Shown here piece after piece: positions 49,440-61,864 of a stretch of 64,000 nt of DNA (position 1 is the first letter of the stretch; each line of letters starts with the position of its first letter). Source of the stretch: Bordetella ansorpii (GTDB taxonomy: Bacteria > Pseudomonadota > Gammaproteobacteria > Burkholderiales > Burkholderiaceae_B); NCBI RefSeq assembly GCF_900078315.1, contig NZ_FKBS01000015.1, positions 17,775 to 81,774 on the forward strand, in the 5' to 3' direction. The notes under the pieces are model-generated. The model saw only the letters and a program-made list of their open reading frames with translations, did no database searches and was not told the DNA's origin. The translations under genes and the position numbers were made by a program.

Positions 49440-50102
49440 TTATTGACGCTGCGTGCGGTACGGCTCGTCTTCCGGCACGAAATTCGCTTCGGCGCGAGCC
49501 TCTCTCGTCCATTCCTGCATGGCGGGCAGGGCCAGCACGGCGTCCATGTATTCGCGCACGGATCCCACGGCCGGCACGCCGTAGGTGACGAAGCGCGATA
49601 CGACCGGGGCATAGAAAGCATCGACGATGCCGAAGCGTCCGAACAGGAACGGGCCACCGCTGCCGAACTCGGCGCGCGTGTCCTGCCAGATGGCCTGGAT
49701 GCGCGAGATGTCCTGCTGCGCTTCGCTGATGTCGATACCGGCCAGGTGCGCTTCCACGTTCATCGGCAACACATTTCGCAGGTGGGTGAAGCCGCTGTGC
49801 ATCTGTGCCGCCAGCGAACGGGCGCGGGCCCGGGCGCGCGGCTCGGCGGGCCACAACTGCGCCTGGGGATGGCGTTCGGCCGCGTATTCGCAGATGGCCA
49901 GCGAGTCCCACACCGCGAAATCGCCATCCAGCAGCACCGGCACCAGGCCGGCGGGCGACACTTTCTCGAGGGCGCGAGCGAATTCGCCGGTGAACAGGCC
50001 CACCTTCTGCTCCTTGAAGGCGATGCCGCCGGCACGCAGCGCCAGCCATGCGCGCAACGACCAGGACGAGTAGTTCTTGTTGGCGATGATCAGGGTATAC
50101 AT
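49440..50102 (-). CDS. Glutathione S-transferase family protein
   Basis: 220 residues. Thioredoxin-like N domain opens MYTLIIANKNYSSWSLRAWL with a Ser/Tyr pair for the thiol, and VSPAGLVPVLLDGDFAVWDS holds the cis-proline; all-helical C domain follows. Typical cytosolic GST that conjugates or reduces with glutathione; substrate unknown. No Shine-Dalgarno seen ahead of the ATG at 50102. Confidence 0.9.
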   Translation of the reverse strand: MYTLIIANKNYSSWSLRAWLALRAGGIAFKEQKVGLFTGEFARALEKVSPAGLVPVLLDGDFAVWDSLAICEYAAERHPQAQLWPAEPRARARARSLAAQMHSGFTHLRNVLPMNVEAHLAGIDISEAQQDISRIQAIWQDTRAEFGSGGPFLFGRFGIVDAFYAPVVSRFVTYGVPAVGSVREYMDAVLALPAMQEWTREARAEANFVPEDEPYRTQRQ

Positions 50103-50155
50103 GAGGAGGTCTCGAGGCCGAGGAATCTCCCCAGTGTACGCCTGGCAGCCCGGTT

Positions 50156-53023
<2,868 letters not shown>

Positions 53024-53309
53024 TCAAGCAAGTTTAAGCAGTTTCAAAGGCCAACTTGGTACTATAGCGCGCCGAACCTACCCGCGTTCGGGAGCCATCC
53101 CGACGGGTTCTTGGGCGGATCGTTTTCGTGGGCGGGTGGCCGGCGGTTGCGCCGGATCCCGCCGGCGCGCCTGCCAGGCCCGGTTTCCCGTGTGTTGCCT
53201 GCGGCTCGCTGGTTCTGCCGTCCGTTGTCCTGTTCGTTGTCTCATTCAAGGCCTGGGGCGCGCGTTACGCGCGGCGCCGCGGGCCTCCCGCCCTAACCAG
53301 AATTCCTGC

Positions 53310-54518
53310 ATGCCGGCCAGTCCCAAGTTGAAATTGACACCCTCCGAGCGCCGCGCCAGCGTGGCGCTGGCGGGCCTGTTCGCCTGTCGGATGCTGGGGT
53401 TGTTCCTGCTGTTGCCCGTGTTCGCCGTGGCGGCGCGCGGATTGCCGGGTGGGGACGATCCGGCCCGCGTCGGCCTGGCGCTGGGCATGTACGGTCTGAC
53501 CCAGGCGGTCATGCAGATTCCGTTCGGCCTGGCCTCCGACCGTTGGGGGCGCCGGCCCGTAGTGTTGCTGGGCCTGTTGCTGTTCGTCATCGGCAGCGTG
53601 GTGTGCGCGCAGGCGGACGACGTGTTCTGGATCACCATCGGGCGCGCCATCCAGGGGGCGGGCGCCATCTCGGCGGCGGTGACCGCCTGGCTGGCGGACG
53701 CCACCCGTGACGAAGTGCGCACCCGGGCGATGGCCATGGTGGGCGGCTCCATCGGGATTTCATTCGCGGTCTCGCTGATACTCGGCCCGCTGCTGGTGGG
53801 CTGGTGGGGCCTGCCGGGTCTGTTCTGGACCATCGCCTGCCTGGGCGTGGCCTGTCTGGCCGTGGCGCGCTGGGTGGTTCCGGTGGTGCCACGCAGCGAC
53901 GCGCGCAGCATGCGGGCCGCCACGGCCGGCGAAGTGCTGAAGCATCGCGACCTGCTGCGCCTGAATTTCGGCGTGTTCTGCCTGCACTTCATCCAGGTAT
54001 CGCTGTTCGTCGTGTCGCCGGCCCTGCTGGCGCAGGCGGGCGGCCTGGCCATCCAGGATCTGTGGAAAGTCTATCTGCCCATCATCCTGGTGTCGTTTGT
54101 CTTGATGGTGCCCGTGGTGTTCCTGGCCGAGACGCGCAAGGCACATCGCGGCGCGTTGCTGGCCTGCGTGGGCGGGCTGGTGGTGGTCTGTGGACTGCTG
54201 CCGGCGGCCTCGCACGGGTTCTACACCCTGGCAGTTGGCCTGACGGCATTCTTCGTGGCGTTCAACGTGCTCGAGGCCCTGCAGCCCTCGCTGGTGTCGC
54301 GCGTGGCGCCGCCGACCCACAAGGGCCTGGCATTGGGCTACTACAACACGGCCCAGGCCGCCGGCCTGTTCAGCGGCGGGGCGCTGGGCGGCTGGATGGC
54401 TGCCCATGCGGGCGCGCCCGGGGTGTATGGCCTGGCGGCAGTGTTGGCGGCGCTGTGGCTGCTGGCCAGCTGGGGTTTGAAGCCCCTTGCGGCCAAGGGG
54501 TCGTCCGCGGGCGAGTAG
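53310..54518 (+). CDS. Major facilitator superfamily transporter
   Basis: 402 residues with about 12 membrane helices. Motif A between helices 2 and 3 ([16 protein letters not shown]) and the helix 4/5 pattern fit drug:proton antiporters. Start at ATG 53310 gives the usual short basic N terminus ([20 protein letters not shown]). Substrate unknown. Placed between uvrA and ssb. Confidence 0.9.
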   Translation: MPASPKLKLTPSERRASVALAGLFACRMLGLFLLLPVFAVAARGLPGGDDPARVGLALGMYGLTQAVMQIPFGLASDRWGRRPVVLLGLLLFVIGSVVCAQADDVFWITIGRAIQGAGAISAAVTAWLADATRDEVRTRAMAMVGGSIGISFAVSLILGPLLVGWWGLPGLFWTIACLGVACLAVARWVVPVVPRSDARSMRAATAGEVLKHRDLLRLNFGVFCLHFIQVSLFVVSPALLAQAGGLAIQDLWKVYLPIILVSFVLMVPVVFLAETRKAHRGALLACVGGLVVVCGLLPAASHGFYTLAVGLTAFFVAFNVLEALQPSLVSRVAPPTHKGLALGYYNTAQAAGLFSGGALGGWMAAHAGAPGVYGLAAVLAALWLLASWGLKPLAAKGSSAGE

Positions 54519-54523
54519 CAAAG

Positions 54524-54541
54524 CGTGACCCTTTGGTCACG
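54524..54541 (+). terminator. Hairpin after the MFS gene
   Basis: CGTGACC (54524-54530), CTTT, GGTCACG (54535-54541). Seven perfect pairs but no T run, so a weak terminator at best. Confidence 0.35.
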
Positions 54542-54548
54542 GTGGGTA

Positions 54549-54578
54549 TTTGTGGCGGCCCGGCAGATCGCCGATAAT
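54549..54578 (+). promoter_or_regulatory. Candidate ssb promoter
   Basis: TTTGTG (54549-54554), 18 bases, GATAAT (54573-54578). Gives an ssb leader of about 140 bases that contains a long hairpin (54605-54634). Confidence 0.4.
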
Positions 54579-54604
54579 GGCGCTCATTCATGGCTTCCTT
54601 GGTG

Positions 54605-54634
54605 CGCCGGTCCATGCGTCTACGCAGACCGGCG
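54605..54634 (+). other. Hairpin in the ssb leader
   Basis: CGCCGGTC (54605-54612) pairs with GACCGGCG (54627-54634), with a further TGCGT/ACGCA pairing inside. Not followed by a clear T run. Confidence 0.4.
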
Positions 54635-54725
54635 TGTTTCATGAAGCCGATCTTGGAACATCTTAGTTGTTGTTGTACGCCCCGCCGCATCCGCGGCCGG
54701 GCGGCCAATACACAGGGGTATCGGC

Positions 54726-55247
54726 ATGGCATCGGTCAATAAAGTCATCATCGTCGGCAATCTGGGTCGCGACCCGGAAGTGCGCTACAGCCCGGACGGG
54801 GCTGCCATTTGTAACGTGTCCATCGCCACCACGTCGCAGTGGAAGGACAAGGCCTCGGGCGAGCGCCGCGAAGAAACCGAATGGCACCGCGTCGTGATGT
54901 ACAACCGCCTGGCCGAAATCGCCGGCGAATATCTGAAGAAGGGCCGTTCGGTCTACATCGAAGGCCGCCTGAAGACGCGCAAGTGGCAGGACAAGGACAC
55001 CGGCGCCGACCGCTACAGCACCGAAATCGTCGCCGACCAGATGCAGATGCTGGGCGGCCGTGACGGCGGCGAAAGTGGCGGGGGCGGCTACGGCGGCGGC
55101 TTCGACGAGAACAGCGGTGGTGGCGCTCCGCGCCAGCAGCGCGCGGCCCCGGCCTCGCGTCCGGCTCCGCAGCGCCCGGCAGCGCCCGCGGCGGCTCCGG
55201 CCGGCGGCGCCAATCTGGCGGATATGGACGACGATATTCCGTTCTAA
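54726..55247 (+). CDS. ssb: Single-stranded DNA-binding protein
   Basis: 173 residues. OB fold in the first 110 ([40 protein letters not shown]), a Gly-rich then Ala/Pro-rich linker, and the acidic tail DMDDDIPF that recruits repair and replication partners. Binds single-stranded DNA as a tetramer. uvrA and ssb being neighbours is common in proteobacteria. Confidence 0.97.
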   Translation: MASVNKVIIVGNLGRDPEVRYSPDGAAICNVSIATTSQWKDKASGERREETEWHRVVMYNRLAEIAGEYLKKGRSVYIEGRLKTRKWQDKDTGADRYSTEIVADQMQMLGGRDGGESGGGGYGGGFDENSGGGAPRQQRAAPASRPAPQRPAAPAAAPAGGANLADMDDDIPF

Positions 55248-55276
55248 TACCTCACCAGCCTGTTTTGTTGTTAGAT

Positions 55277-55309
55277 AGCCCCCTTCTCCCTTTTGAGCCG
55301 GGGGCTTTT
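55277..55309 (+). terminator. Rho-independent terminator after ssb
   Basis: AGCCCCC (55277-55283) pairs with GGGGGCT (55300-55306), then TTT. The loop is 16 bases. Confidence 0.75.
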
Positions 55310-55398
55310 CATTCACCGCCCTGCGGTTGGCTTCTTGGCGTCATGCGCGAGGCGGCCGTCGTTGGCCGCCTCAAAAAATGGACGCTCCACCTCGTCGA

Positions 55399-58300
55399 TC
55401 AAGCCGGTGCCGGTTGCGTCGCGACGCCGGGGTGCGACGGTGTGGGGCGGATCTTGAACCAGATGGCGTACATCGCTGGCAGGAACACAAGCGTCAGGAT
55501 CGTGCCCGCGAACGTGCCGCCGATGAGTGTGTAGGCCAGCGTGCCCCAGAATACCGAATGCGTCAGCGGGATGAAGGCGAGGATGGCTGCCAACGCTGTC
55601 AAGATTACCGGCCGCGCGCGCTGCACGGTGGCTTCGACCACCGCGTCGTAGGGCGCGAGCCCTTCCTGTTCGTTGTGGTGTATCTGGCCGATCAGGATCA
55701 GCGTATTGCGCATGAGGATGCCGGACAGGGCAATAAGGCCCACCAGCGCGTTGATGCCGAAAGGCTGCTGGAAAAGCAGCAAGGTCGGCACCACGCCGAT
55801 CAGGCCGAGCGGGCTCGTGGCGAACACCATCACCATGGCGGCAATCGAGCGTACCTGGAGGATGATGATGAGCAGCGTGATGGCGATCATGATGGGAAAC
55901 AGCGGTAGCATCGCCGTGGATGCCTTGGCCGACTCTTCGATCGAACCAGCCAGCTCGATGCGATAGCCCGGTGCAAGCGTGTCGATGACGGGCTGAAGCT
56001 CCTTCATGACCGCAGTCGAGACATCCGGAGGCTGCAGTCCCTCTGCAATGTCGCCGCGCACGGTGATGGTCAGTGTGCGGTCTCGACGGCGCAAGATCGG
56101 ATCTTCCATGCGCACCTCCACGGTGCCCACCTGGGACAGCGGTATGCGCTGTCCAGCCGATCCCACCAAGGTAAGTCCACCGATCTTTGCCGGGTCAAGG
56201 CGTATGTCGCCGGCGGCCCGCCCCACGACCTGAACCGAACGGATGTCCTCTCGCACTTCCGTGAGTGTCACGCCACTCAACAGAAATTGCAGCTGCTGCG
56301 CGACCGCGGCCGAACTCAGTCCGACGCCTTGAATGCGATCCTGATCCAGCACGAAATGCAATGCCGGCACGCGCGCGCCCCAGTCCATGTTTACCGTACG
56401 CATCATCGGGCTGGCCCGCATGATGGTTTCGACGCGCGCGGCGATCGTGCGCAGTGTCTCGGCGTCGGGGCCTGTTACGCGATACGCGACCGGAAAGGGC
56501 GACGGTGGGCCGAACACGATCTGCGTGACGCGCACCTGCGCTTCGGGCGCAAGGCCGTCTGCCACCGCCTGACGCAGGCGATGTTTCAGGGCCTCGCGCT
56601 CTTTCTCGTCCCCCGCCAGCACGACAATCTTGGCAAACGACGGGTCGGGCAATTCCGGCGCCATCGCCAGGAAGAAGCGTGGCGCGCCCTGGCCCACATA
56701 CGCGGTCACGATCTTGGCTTCATCCTGTCGGGATAACCAGGCCTCGATCTTGGCCGTGGCCTTGCTCGTCTCTTCGATCGACGTGCCATAGGGCAGTTGA
56801 ACCTCCACCAGCACCTCGGGCCTGTCCGAGGTCGGGAAGAACTGCTTCTTGACCAGGCCCATGCCGACGATGGCGAGCACGAAGGCGCCGATCACCGTGG
56901 CGGCCACCCACCATTTCCGGGCGATGACGCGCTTGAGCAAGCGCCGGAATCGGTTGTAGGCCCGCGTGTCGTAGATCGCGCCATGTCCACCCTCGACCTT
57001 CTTTATGTCGGGCAGCATCTTCACGCCCAGATAGGGCGTGAAGGCGACCGCGACGATCCACGAAGCGATCAGTGCGATGCCCACAATCCAGAACATGTTG
57101 CTGGTGTACTCGCCCGCCGTGGAACGCGCGAAGCCGTTCGGCATAAACCCCACGGCCGTCACGAGCGTGCCGGACAGCATCGGTGCCGCGGTGTGGCTCC
57201 ATGCGTAGGCCGACGCGGCGATGCGGCTGTATCCCTCTTCCATCTTCACCACCATCATTTCGATGGCAATGATCGCGTCGTCCACCAGCAATCCCAGCGC
57301 CAGGATCAGGGAGCCCAGCGTGATGCGGTCAAAGTTCTTTCCCGAGGCGGCCATGATCACGAAAACGATGGCCAACGTGAGCGGTACGGCGGCTGCGACG
57401 ACGACACCGACGCGCCAGCCCATGCTCACGAAGCAGACCAGCATCACCACGAGCAGTGCGGCGAAGAACTTCATCATGAACTCGTCCACGGCGGAGCTGA
57501 TGTTCACGGCCTGATCGGTGACCTTGCTCAGGCTTATCCCGAGCGGCAGGGATTGATTGATCCGCGTGACTTCCTGCTCGAGCGCCTTGCCCAGCTCGAG
57601 CCCGTTCCAGTCGTCCCGCATCACCACGCCCAGCAGGAGGGCCGGCTCGCCGTTGTTGCGCACGAGGAAGGTTGCGGGATCCTCATAGCCGCGCTCCACG
57701 GTCGCTACGTCCGACAGCTTCAGCGTCCGACCTTGCGCCACGATGGGCGTCTGGCGGATTTTCTCGAGGTCGTCGAATGCGCCCTCCACGCGCAGGAACA
57801 CTTGCGGGCCTCGCGTCTGGATCGAGCCGGCGGGCGTCAACACGTTCTGTCCGTTGAGCGCGGCAAAGATATCCTGAGGATTCACGCCGAGCGTGGCGAG
57901 CCGGTCATGCGAGAACGAAACGAAGATGCGCTCCGGCTGCTCGCCAATGATATTGACCTTCTTGACGCCCTGGACGTGCAGCAGCTGCTGGCGCAACGCT
58001 TCGGCATCGCGCACGAGCTTGCGTTGCGGTTCGCCCTTGGCCTTCAGGGCATACAGGGCGAACGTCACATCCGCGTATTCGTCGTTGACCATTGGTCCGA
58101 TCACGCCCGCCGGCAATCGCCGGGACTCGTCGGCAAGCTTCTTGCGAGCTTGATAGAACTCTTCCTGCACTTGCGAGGGCGGCGTGCTGTCCTGCAACGA
58201 CACCATGGTGAACGCCAGGCCCGGGCGCGTATAGGTTTCGGTACGGTCATACCAGCGCAGCTCCTGCAGACGCTTTTCGAGCGGCTCGGCAACCTGATCC

Positions 58301-58494
58301 TGCATCTCCTGGGCCGAGGCGCCAGGCCAAGCGGTGATGACGGTCATCTGCTTGATGGTGAACGGAGGATCTTCCGCGCGGCCGAGCTGAAAGAAGGCGA
58401 GAACCCCCGCCACGGAAACCAGAAAAATCAGGAAGAGCGTGATCGACCGCTCGCGTACCGCGAGCGCCGATAGATTGAACCGGCCTTCGCTCAT
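55399..58494 (-). CDS. RND efflux pump, inner-membrane transporter
   Basis: 1031 residues, AcrB-like. Twelve membrane helices in two halves; helix 4 carries the proton-relay aspartates (GLLVDDAIIAIEMMV), and two large periplasmic loops follow helices 1 and 7. Opening MSEGRFNLSALAVRERSITL fits the subfamily of RND pumps with TetR control. It exports small molecules by proton antiport. Its start overlaps the adaptor stop by four bases; no outer-membrane gene follows, as that is divergent at 60386. Confidence 0.95.
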   Translation of the reverse strand: MSEGRFNLSALAVRERSITLFLIFLVSVAGVLAFFQLGRAEDPPFTIKQMTVITAWPGASAQEMQDQVAEPLEKRLQELRWYDRTETYTRPGLAFTMVSLQDSTPPSQVQEEFYQARKKLADESRRLPAGVIGPMVNDEYADVTFALYALKAKGEPQRKLVRDAEALRQQLLHVQGVKKVNIIGEQPERIFVSFSHDRLATLGVNPQDIFAALNGQNVLTPAGSIQTRGPQVFLRVEGAFDDLEKIRQTPIVAQGRTLKLSDVATVERGYEDPATFLVRNNGEPALLLGVVMRDDWNGLELGKALEQEVTRINQSLPLGISLSKVTDQAVNISSAVDEFMMKFFAALLVVMLVCFVSMGWRVGVVVAAAVPLTLAIVFVIMAASGKNFDRITLGSLILALGLLVDDAIIAIEMMVVKMEEGYSRIAASAYAWSHTAAPMLSGTLVTAVGFMPNGFARSTAGEYTSNMFWIVGIALIASWIVAVAFTPYLGVKMLPDIKKVEGGHGAIYDTRAYNRFRRLLKRVIARKWWVAATVIGAFVLAIVGMGLVKKQFFPTSDRPEVLVEVQLPYGTSIEETSKATAKIEAWLSRQDEAKIVTAYVGQGAPRFFLAMAPELPDPSFAKIVVLAGDEKEREALKHRLRQAVADGLAPEAQVRVTQIVFGPPSPFPVAYRVTGPDAETLRTIAARVETIMRASPMMRTVNMDWGARVPALHFVLDQDRIQGVGLSSAAVAQQLQFLLSGVTLTEVREDIRSVQVVGRAAGDIRLDPAKIGGLTLVGSAGQRIPLSQVGTVEVRMEDPILRRRDRTLTITVRGDIAEGLQPPDVSTAVMKELQPVIDTLAPGYRIELAGSIEESAKASTAMLPLFPIMIAITLLIIILQVRSIAAMVMVFATSPLGLIGVVPTLLLFQQPFGINALVGLIALSGILMRNTLILIGQIHHNEQEGLAPYDAVVEATVQRARPVILTALAAILAFIPLTHSVFWGTLAYTLIGGTFAGTILTLVFLPAMYAIWFKIRPTPSHPGVATQPAPA

Positions 58495-59594
58495 TGACGT
58501 TCTCCCGGCGTGCCTGCCTCGGCCGGGCCGATCAGCCGGACCTTATCGCCTTGTTGCAGCAGGTGTGCGCCCAGTGCGACGACCTGCTCGCCGGCCTTGA
58601 GATCGCCGCCTACGCGTGCCGCATCGTCGGTGAGGTTGTGCACCTGGACGGCGCGCCGGGCAATGTGGCCCGACGTGGCGATCACCCACACCGAAGGGCC
58701 TTGGCCGGGGTCGAAGATCGCGCCGATGGGCACTTGCAACCATGCCATGGCGTTATCGCCCGCGTCGATATCGATCGTCACGGTGGCGCCCAGGGGGGCG
58801 CGGGCGAGGTCGCCTTCGAGCACATACCTGGCCTCGAAGGTCCGCGTCACGCGATCCGCGGCGTCCGACAACTGTCGAAGCGTGGCAGGCGCGGTCGTGT
58901 GCCCGCCGCCATAAAGCCGGGCCGGCGCGCGGGATCCCACAGCCGGGCGCAGCGTTTCGGGCAGATGCACGATGGCCTCGCGCTGGCCCGCTCGGGCTAG
59001 GCGCACGACCGTTTGCCCCGCGCTGACGACCTGCCCGGGCTCGGCCAGTGTGTCGACGACGACACCGTCGGCATCGGCAACGAGCACCGCGTAATCCGAT
59101 GCGTTCTTCGCGACGTCGGCTTGTGCTTCGGCCGCCTTGAGATCTGCGCGGGCCGTGTCGGCGGCTGCCTTGATCTGATCGTAGGCAGAGGCCGAGACCG
59201 CGCCTTCGGCGACCAGACCGCGGTAGCGCGCCTGGTCATCGGCCGTCTGGCGGGCGCGAGCGCGGATGGCAGCCACGGCCTCACGTTGCGCGCGCGCCTG
59301 CAGGCCCAGGTCGATGGGATCCAGGCGCATCAGCGCCTGGCCGCGCGTCACGGTTTGCCCAGTGTCGACCAGGCGCTCGAGCACTTTTCCGGATACGCGA
59401 AAGCCCAGGTCGCTCTGCACGCGTGCCGCTACCACTCCGGAAAAAGAGCGCGACGTAGTGGGCGCCGGTTGCGCTACGCTGGCTCGGACGAGGGGGGCAT
59501 CAACCCGCGGATCGGCGGGCGGGCTGTCGCCGCAGGCCGCCAGGGCGAGAGGCAGCAGGCAGAGGGTAATCGGGACAAGCGGGCGCCGCAGCAT
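58491..59594 (-). CDS. RND efflux periplasmic adaptor (membrane fusion lipoprotein)
   Basis: 367 residues. Lipoprotein signal with lipobox LAAC (Cys21), lipoyl-like halves (VSGKVLERLVDTGQTVTRGQ and VVVDTLAEPGQVVSAGQTVV) around an alpha-helical hairpin, then beta-barrel and membrane-proximal domains. It links the pump to the outer-membrane channel. First gene of the pump operon, with a promoter and TetR-type operator just upstream. Confidence 0.93.
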   Translation of the reverse strand: MLRRPLVPITLCLLPLALAACGDSPPADPRVDAPLVRASVAQPAPTTSRSFSGVVAARVQSDLGFRVSGKVLERLVDTGQTVTRGQALMRLDPIDLGLQARAQREAVAAIRARARQTADDQARYRGLVAEGAVSASAYDQIKAAADTARADLKAAEAQADVAKNASDYAVLVADADGVVVDTLAEPGQVVSAGQTVVRLARAGQREAIVHLPETLRPAVGSRAPARLYGGGHTTAPATLRQLSDAADRVTRTFEARYVLEGDLARAPLGATVTIDIDAGDNAMAWLQVPIGAIFDPGQGPSVWVIATSGHIARRAVQVHNLTDDAARVGGDLKAGEQVVALGAHLLQQGDKVRLIGPAEAGTPGERQ

Positions 59595-59629
59595 GGGTCC
59601 ATTCCTGACAAAAGAAGGACTCCATTCTC

Positions 59630-59659
59630 ATTCTAGTGACCAAAATAGTCAATAGTCAA
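59630..59659 (-). promoter_or_regulatory. Promoter of the adaptor-pump operon
   Basis: Read on the minus strand: TTGACT (59659-59654), 18 bases, TAGAAT (59635-59630), about 35 bases before the adaptor start. The spacer is covered by the operator-like repeat. Confidence 0.6.
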
Positions 59660-59662
59660 ATC
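59634..59662. promoter_or_regulatory. TetR-type operator at the adaptor promoter
   Basis: AGTGACCAAA (59635-59644), 7 bases, ATAGTCA (59652-59658). The same two blocks with the same spacing occur at 60324-60347 between the TetR gene and the outer-membrane factor, so one repressor should bind both. It covers the -35 to -10 interval. Confidence 0.6.
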
Positions 59663-59670
59663 GCGCCATA

Positions 59671-60288
59671 CTACGGCGCCAGGCTGCGCAGAATGAGATT
59701 GCAGAGTTGCGCAGCCGCCTCGCCGGCGTTCTCGAGGTTGTGCTGCAGCAAGAGCGGGTTGCTGTATGGCCGCATCACCAGGTAGATGGCGTTGACGGTC
59801 TCGTCCAGCGGCGTCTTGCGCTCGAAGTCGCCGGCGTCGCGCCCCGCGCGCACAGTCTGTTGAATCAGGTCTTTGATGTGTGCTTCGTACGCCCGCGCAG
59901 AGGGCCACGATTCGCTGGCCGACATGCGCGCGATGTCATAGAGCTTGCTGTCCTGGAAGAACAGTTGGCTGCCGGCCTCGACCAACGTCTTGAACATGCG
60001 GCGCAGCCGCTCCGGCGCCGACTCCACGTCCATGACGGCCTGGTCTACGACGGTCATGATGACGTTGAGACGATTGCCGCAGATGACCTCGCCGATCGCC
60101 TGCTTCGAATCGAAGAATTTATAGATATAGGCCTTGGAAAAGCCAATGGCCTTGGCAAGGTCGGAAACCGTGGTCTTCTCAAAGCCGTACAGGGAGAAGT
60201 ACTCCGTGGCCGCTTCGACGATCTGGTCACGGACATCGTGGTCGGAGGGGCCGCGGGTTTGAGGGCTGGGAGAGGTTGCCTTAGTCAT
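59671..60288 (-). CDS. TetR-family repressor of the efflux locus
   Basis: 205 residues. N-terminal helix-turn-helix (KTTVSDLAKAIGFSKAYIYK, about 40-60) and an all-helical ligand domain. Lies between the pump operon and the divergent outer-membrane factor, the usual place for a local repressor that lets go when the pump's substrate binds. Its own start is 97 bases from the divergent gene and would share that operator, implying autoregulation. Confidence 0.9.
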   Translation of the reverse strand: MTKATSPSPQTRGPSDHDVRDQIVEAATEYFSLYGFEKTTVSDLAKAIGFSKAYIYKFFDSKQAIGEVICGNRLNVIMTVVDQAVMDVESAPERLRRMFKTLVEAGSQLFFQDSKLYDIARMSASESWPSARAYEAHIKDLIQQTVRAGRDAGDFERKTPLDETVNAIYLVMRPYSNPLLLQHNLENAGEAAAQLCNLILRSLAP

Positions 60289-60314
60289 GGCGCCAGCTTA
60301 CCGCAAGCCAACCA

Positions 60315-60342
60315 TTGACAACAAGTGACCAAATTGTATTAT
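60315..60342 (+). promoter_or_regulatory. Promoter of the outer-membrane factor gene
   Basis: TTGACA (60315-60320), 16 bases, TATTAT (60337-60342). Overlapped by the operator. Confidence 0.65.
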
Positions 60343-60351
60343 AGTCACTTG
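60323..60351. promoter_or_regulatory. TetR-type operator in the TetR/outer-membrane factor gap
   Basis: An inverted repeat, CAAGTGAC (60322-60329) and GTCACTTG (60344-60351), 14 bases apart, covering the -10 region. Shares AGTGACCAAA-N7-ATAGTCA with the site at 59635. Confidence 0.7.
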
Positions 60352-60385
60352 CCATTCGGCCGTTATCGCGTTTCTAAGGACGTCC

Positions 60386-61855
60386 ATGTCTGCCCGTCGA
60401 TTTTTCCTGTTATCGCTCAGCGCCAGCCTGATGGCCGGCTGCGCGGTAGGTCCCGACTATCGCCAGCCCAGCGTTCCATTGCCGGCGCACTTCACCGGCA
60501 ACGGGGCCTCCGATCCTGCGCATTCGCCGGCCCCGCTTGGGCTGTCGTCATGGTGGCAGCGCTTCGACGATCCGATGCTTGCGCATTTCGTGGCCAGGGC
60601 CATCGAGCAGAATCTGGATCTGGCGCAAGCCGCGGCGCGCGTCACTCAAGCCCGCGCGGGGTTGGGGGCCGCCAACGCCGCGCTTCTGCCGTCCGCGGGC
60701 ATCAGCGGCTCCGCGGGGCGTGCATATCAATCGGTCGAGACGCCCTTGGGGCAGGTGGTGAACAGTACGCCGGATTACGACCGCTGGGGCAATGCCTACG
60801 AGATGAACCTCGAGGCGGGCTGGGAGATCGACGTGTTCGGTGGCCTGCGGCGGGGGCGCGAAGCGGCGCTGGCAGACTATCAAGCCTCTCAAGCCGCCGC
60901 CGCCGCGACGCGCCTGGCGGTGGCTGCGCAGACCGCGGATACCTACATTGCGATCCGTGGCCTGCAGGCGCGGATGGACATTGCGCGGCGCCAGGCCGCG
61001 ACCCGTCAAGCGCTCGTCAATAAAGTGGCCCTGCTTTTCGAGAAAGGCCTGGCTGCGGAATACCAGCTGCGACAGGCCGAGGGCGCGCTGTCGCAAGCGC
61101 AGGCGACGGTACCGGCATTGCAGGCAGGCCTGGACGCCGCCATGAATGCGCTCGACGTGATGCTCGGTGAACCACCGGGCACCTCCCGCGCGCAGCTCGC
61201 GCCGCCCGTGGCAATTCCGGCCCCGCCCCCCATCGCGGGAATGGGCTCACCCTCCGATCTCCTGCAGCGGCGCCCCGACCTGATCGTGGCTGAAAGGCGG
61301 CTCGAGGCCACGAACGCACGAATCGGTGAAGCGATTGCCGAGTACTACCCGAAGTTCTCCTTGAGCGGACTGATCGGCAGTGCAACGACAGTGTCCAGCG
61401 GCAATTTGTTTACGAGCGGCGCAAGCCAGACGACCGGCTTGCTCGGACTGCGCTGGCGTCTATTCGACTTTGGGCGTATCAACGCTCAAATCAATCTTGC
61501 AAAGGGACGCGATGCCGAAGCGTTGGCTGCCTATCGGCTGTCGGTGTTGCGCGCCACGGAAGATGTCGAGAACGCGTTCTCGGCGCTTCTCAATCGTGGT
61601 CAACAGGCAACGACGCTGGTGCGAGGTGAGGAATCGCTGGCACGCGCCCGGGCTTCCACCCAGGCGGCGTACGAGCGCGGCGCCTCGAGTCTGATCGAAG
61701 TGCTTTACGCCGATGCATCGCTGTTGCAGGCGTCGGATCAAAGGGCGCAGGCCCAGGTGGATGCGGCGCGCGCCGCGGTGGCCGCTTATAAGTCGTTGGG
61801 CGGTGGGTGGGATGCGCCAGCGTTGCCGAAGGCCGCTGTTCAGGCCAGCGGGTGA
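60386..61855 (+). CDS. NodT-type outer-membrane efflux channel (lipoprotein)
   Basis: 489 residues of the TolC/OprM family. Lipoprotein signal with lipobox LMAGC (Cys18), then AVGPDYRQP, the classic start of NodT-like channels, and two repeats of the four-helix barrel (e.g. LDLAQAAARVTQARAGLGAA and ATEDVENAFSALLNRGQQAT). Third part of the tripartite pump, transcribed away from TetR. AAGGACG precedes the ATG. Ends nine bases before the converging rng. Confidence 0.94.
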   Translation: MSARRFFLLSLSASLMAGCAVGPDYRQPSVPLPAHFTGNGASDPAHSPAPLGLSSWWQRFDDPMLAHFVARAIEQNLDLAQAAARVTQARAGLGAANAALLPSAGISGSAGRAYQSVETPLGQVVNSTPDYDRWGNAYEMNLEAGWEIDVFGGLRRGREAALADYQASQAAAAATRLAVAAQTADTYIAIRGLQARMDIARRQAATRQALVNKVALLFEKGLAAEYQLRQAEGALSQAQATVPALQAGLDAAMNALDVMLGEPPGTSRAQLAPPVAIPAPPPIAGMGSPSDLLQRRPDLIVAERRLEATNARIGEAIAEYYPKFSLSGLIGSATTVSSGNLFTSGASQTTGLLGLRWRLFDFGRINAQINLAKGRDAEALAAYRLSVLRATEDVENAFSALLNRGQQATTLVRGEESLARARASTQAAYERGASSLIEVLYADASLLQASDQRAQAQVDAARAAVAAYKSLGGGWDAPALPKAAVQASG

Positions 61856-61864
61856 TGGCGCTGT

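Noticed and set aside
56797..58473. 558-codon plus-strand frame
   Set aside because: Antisense to the RND pump; His/Arg/Glu-rich with no motif.
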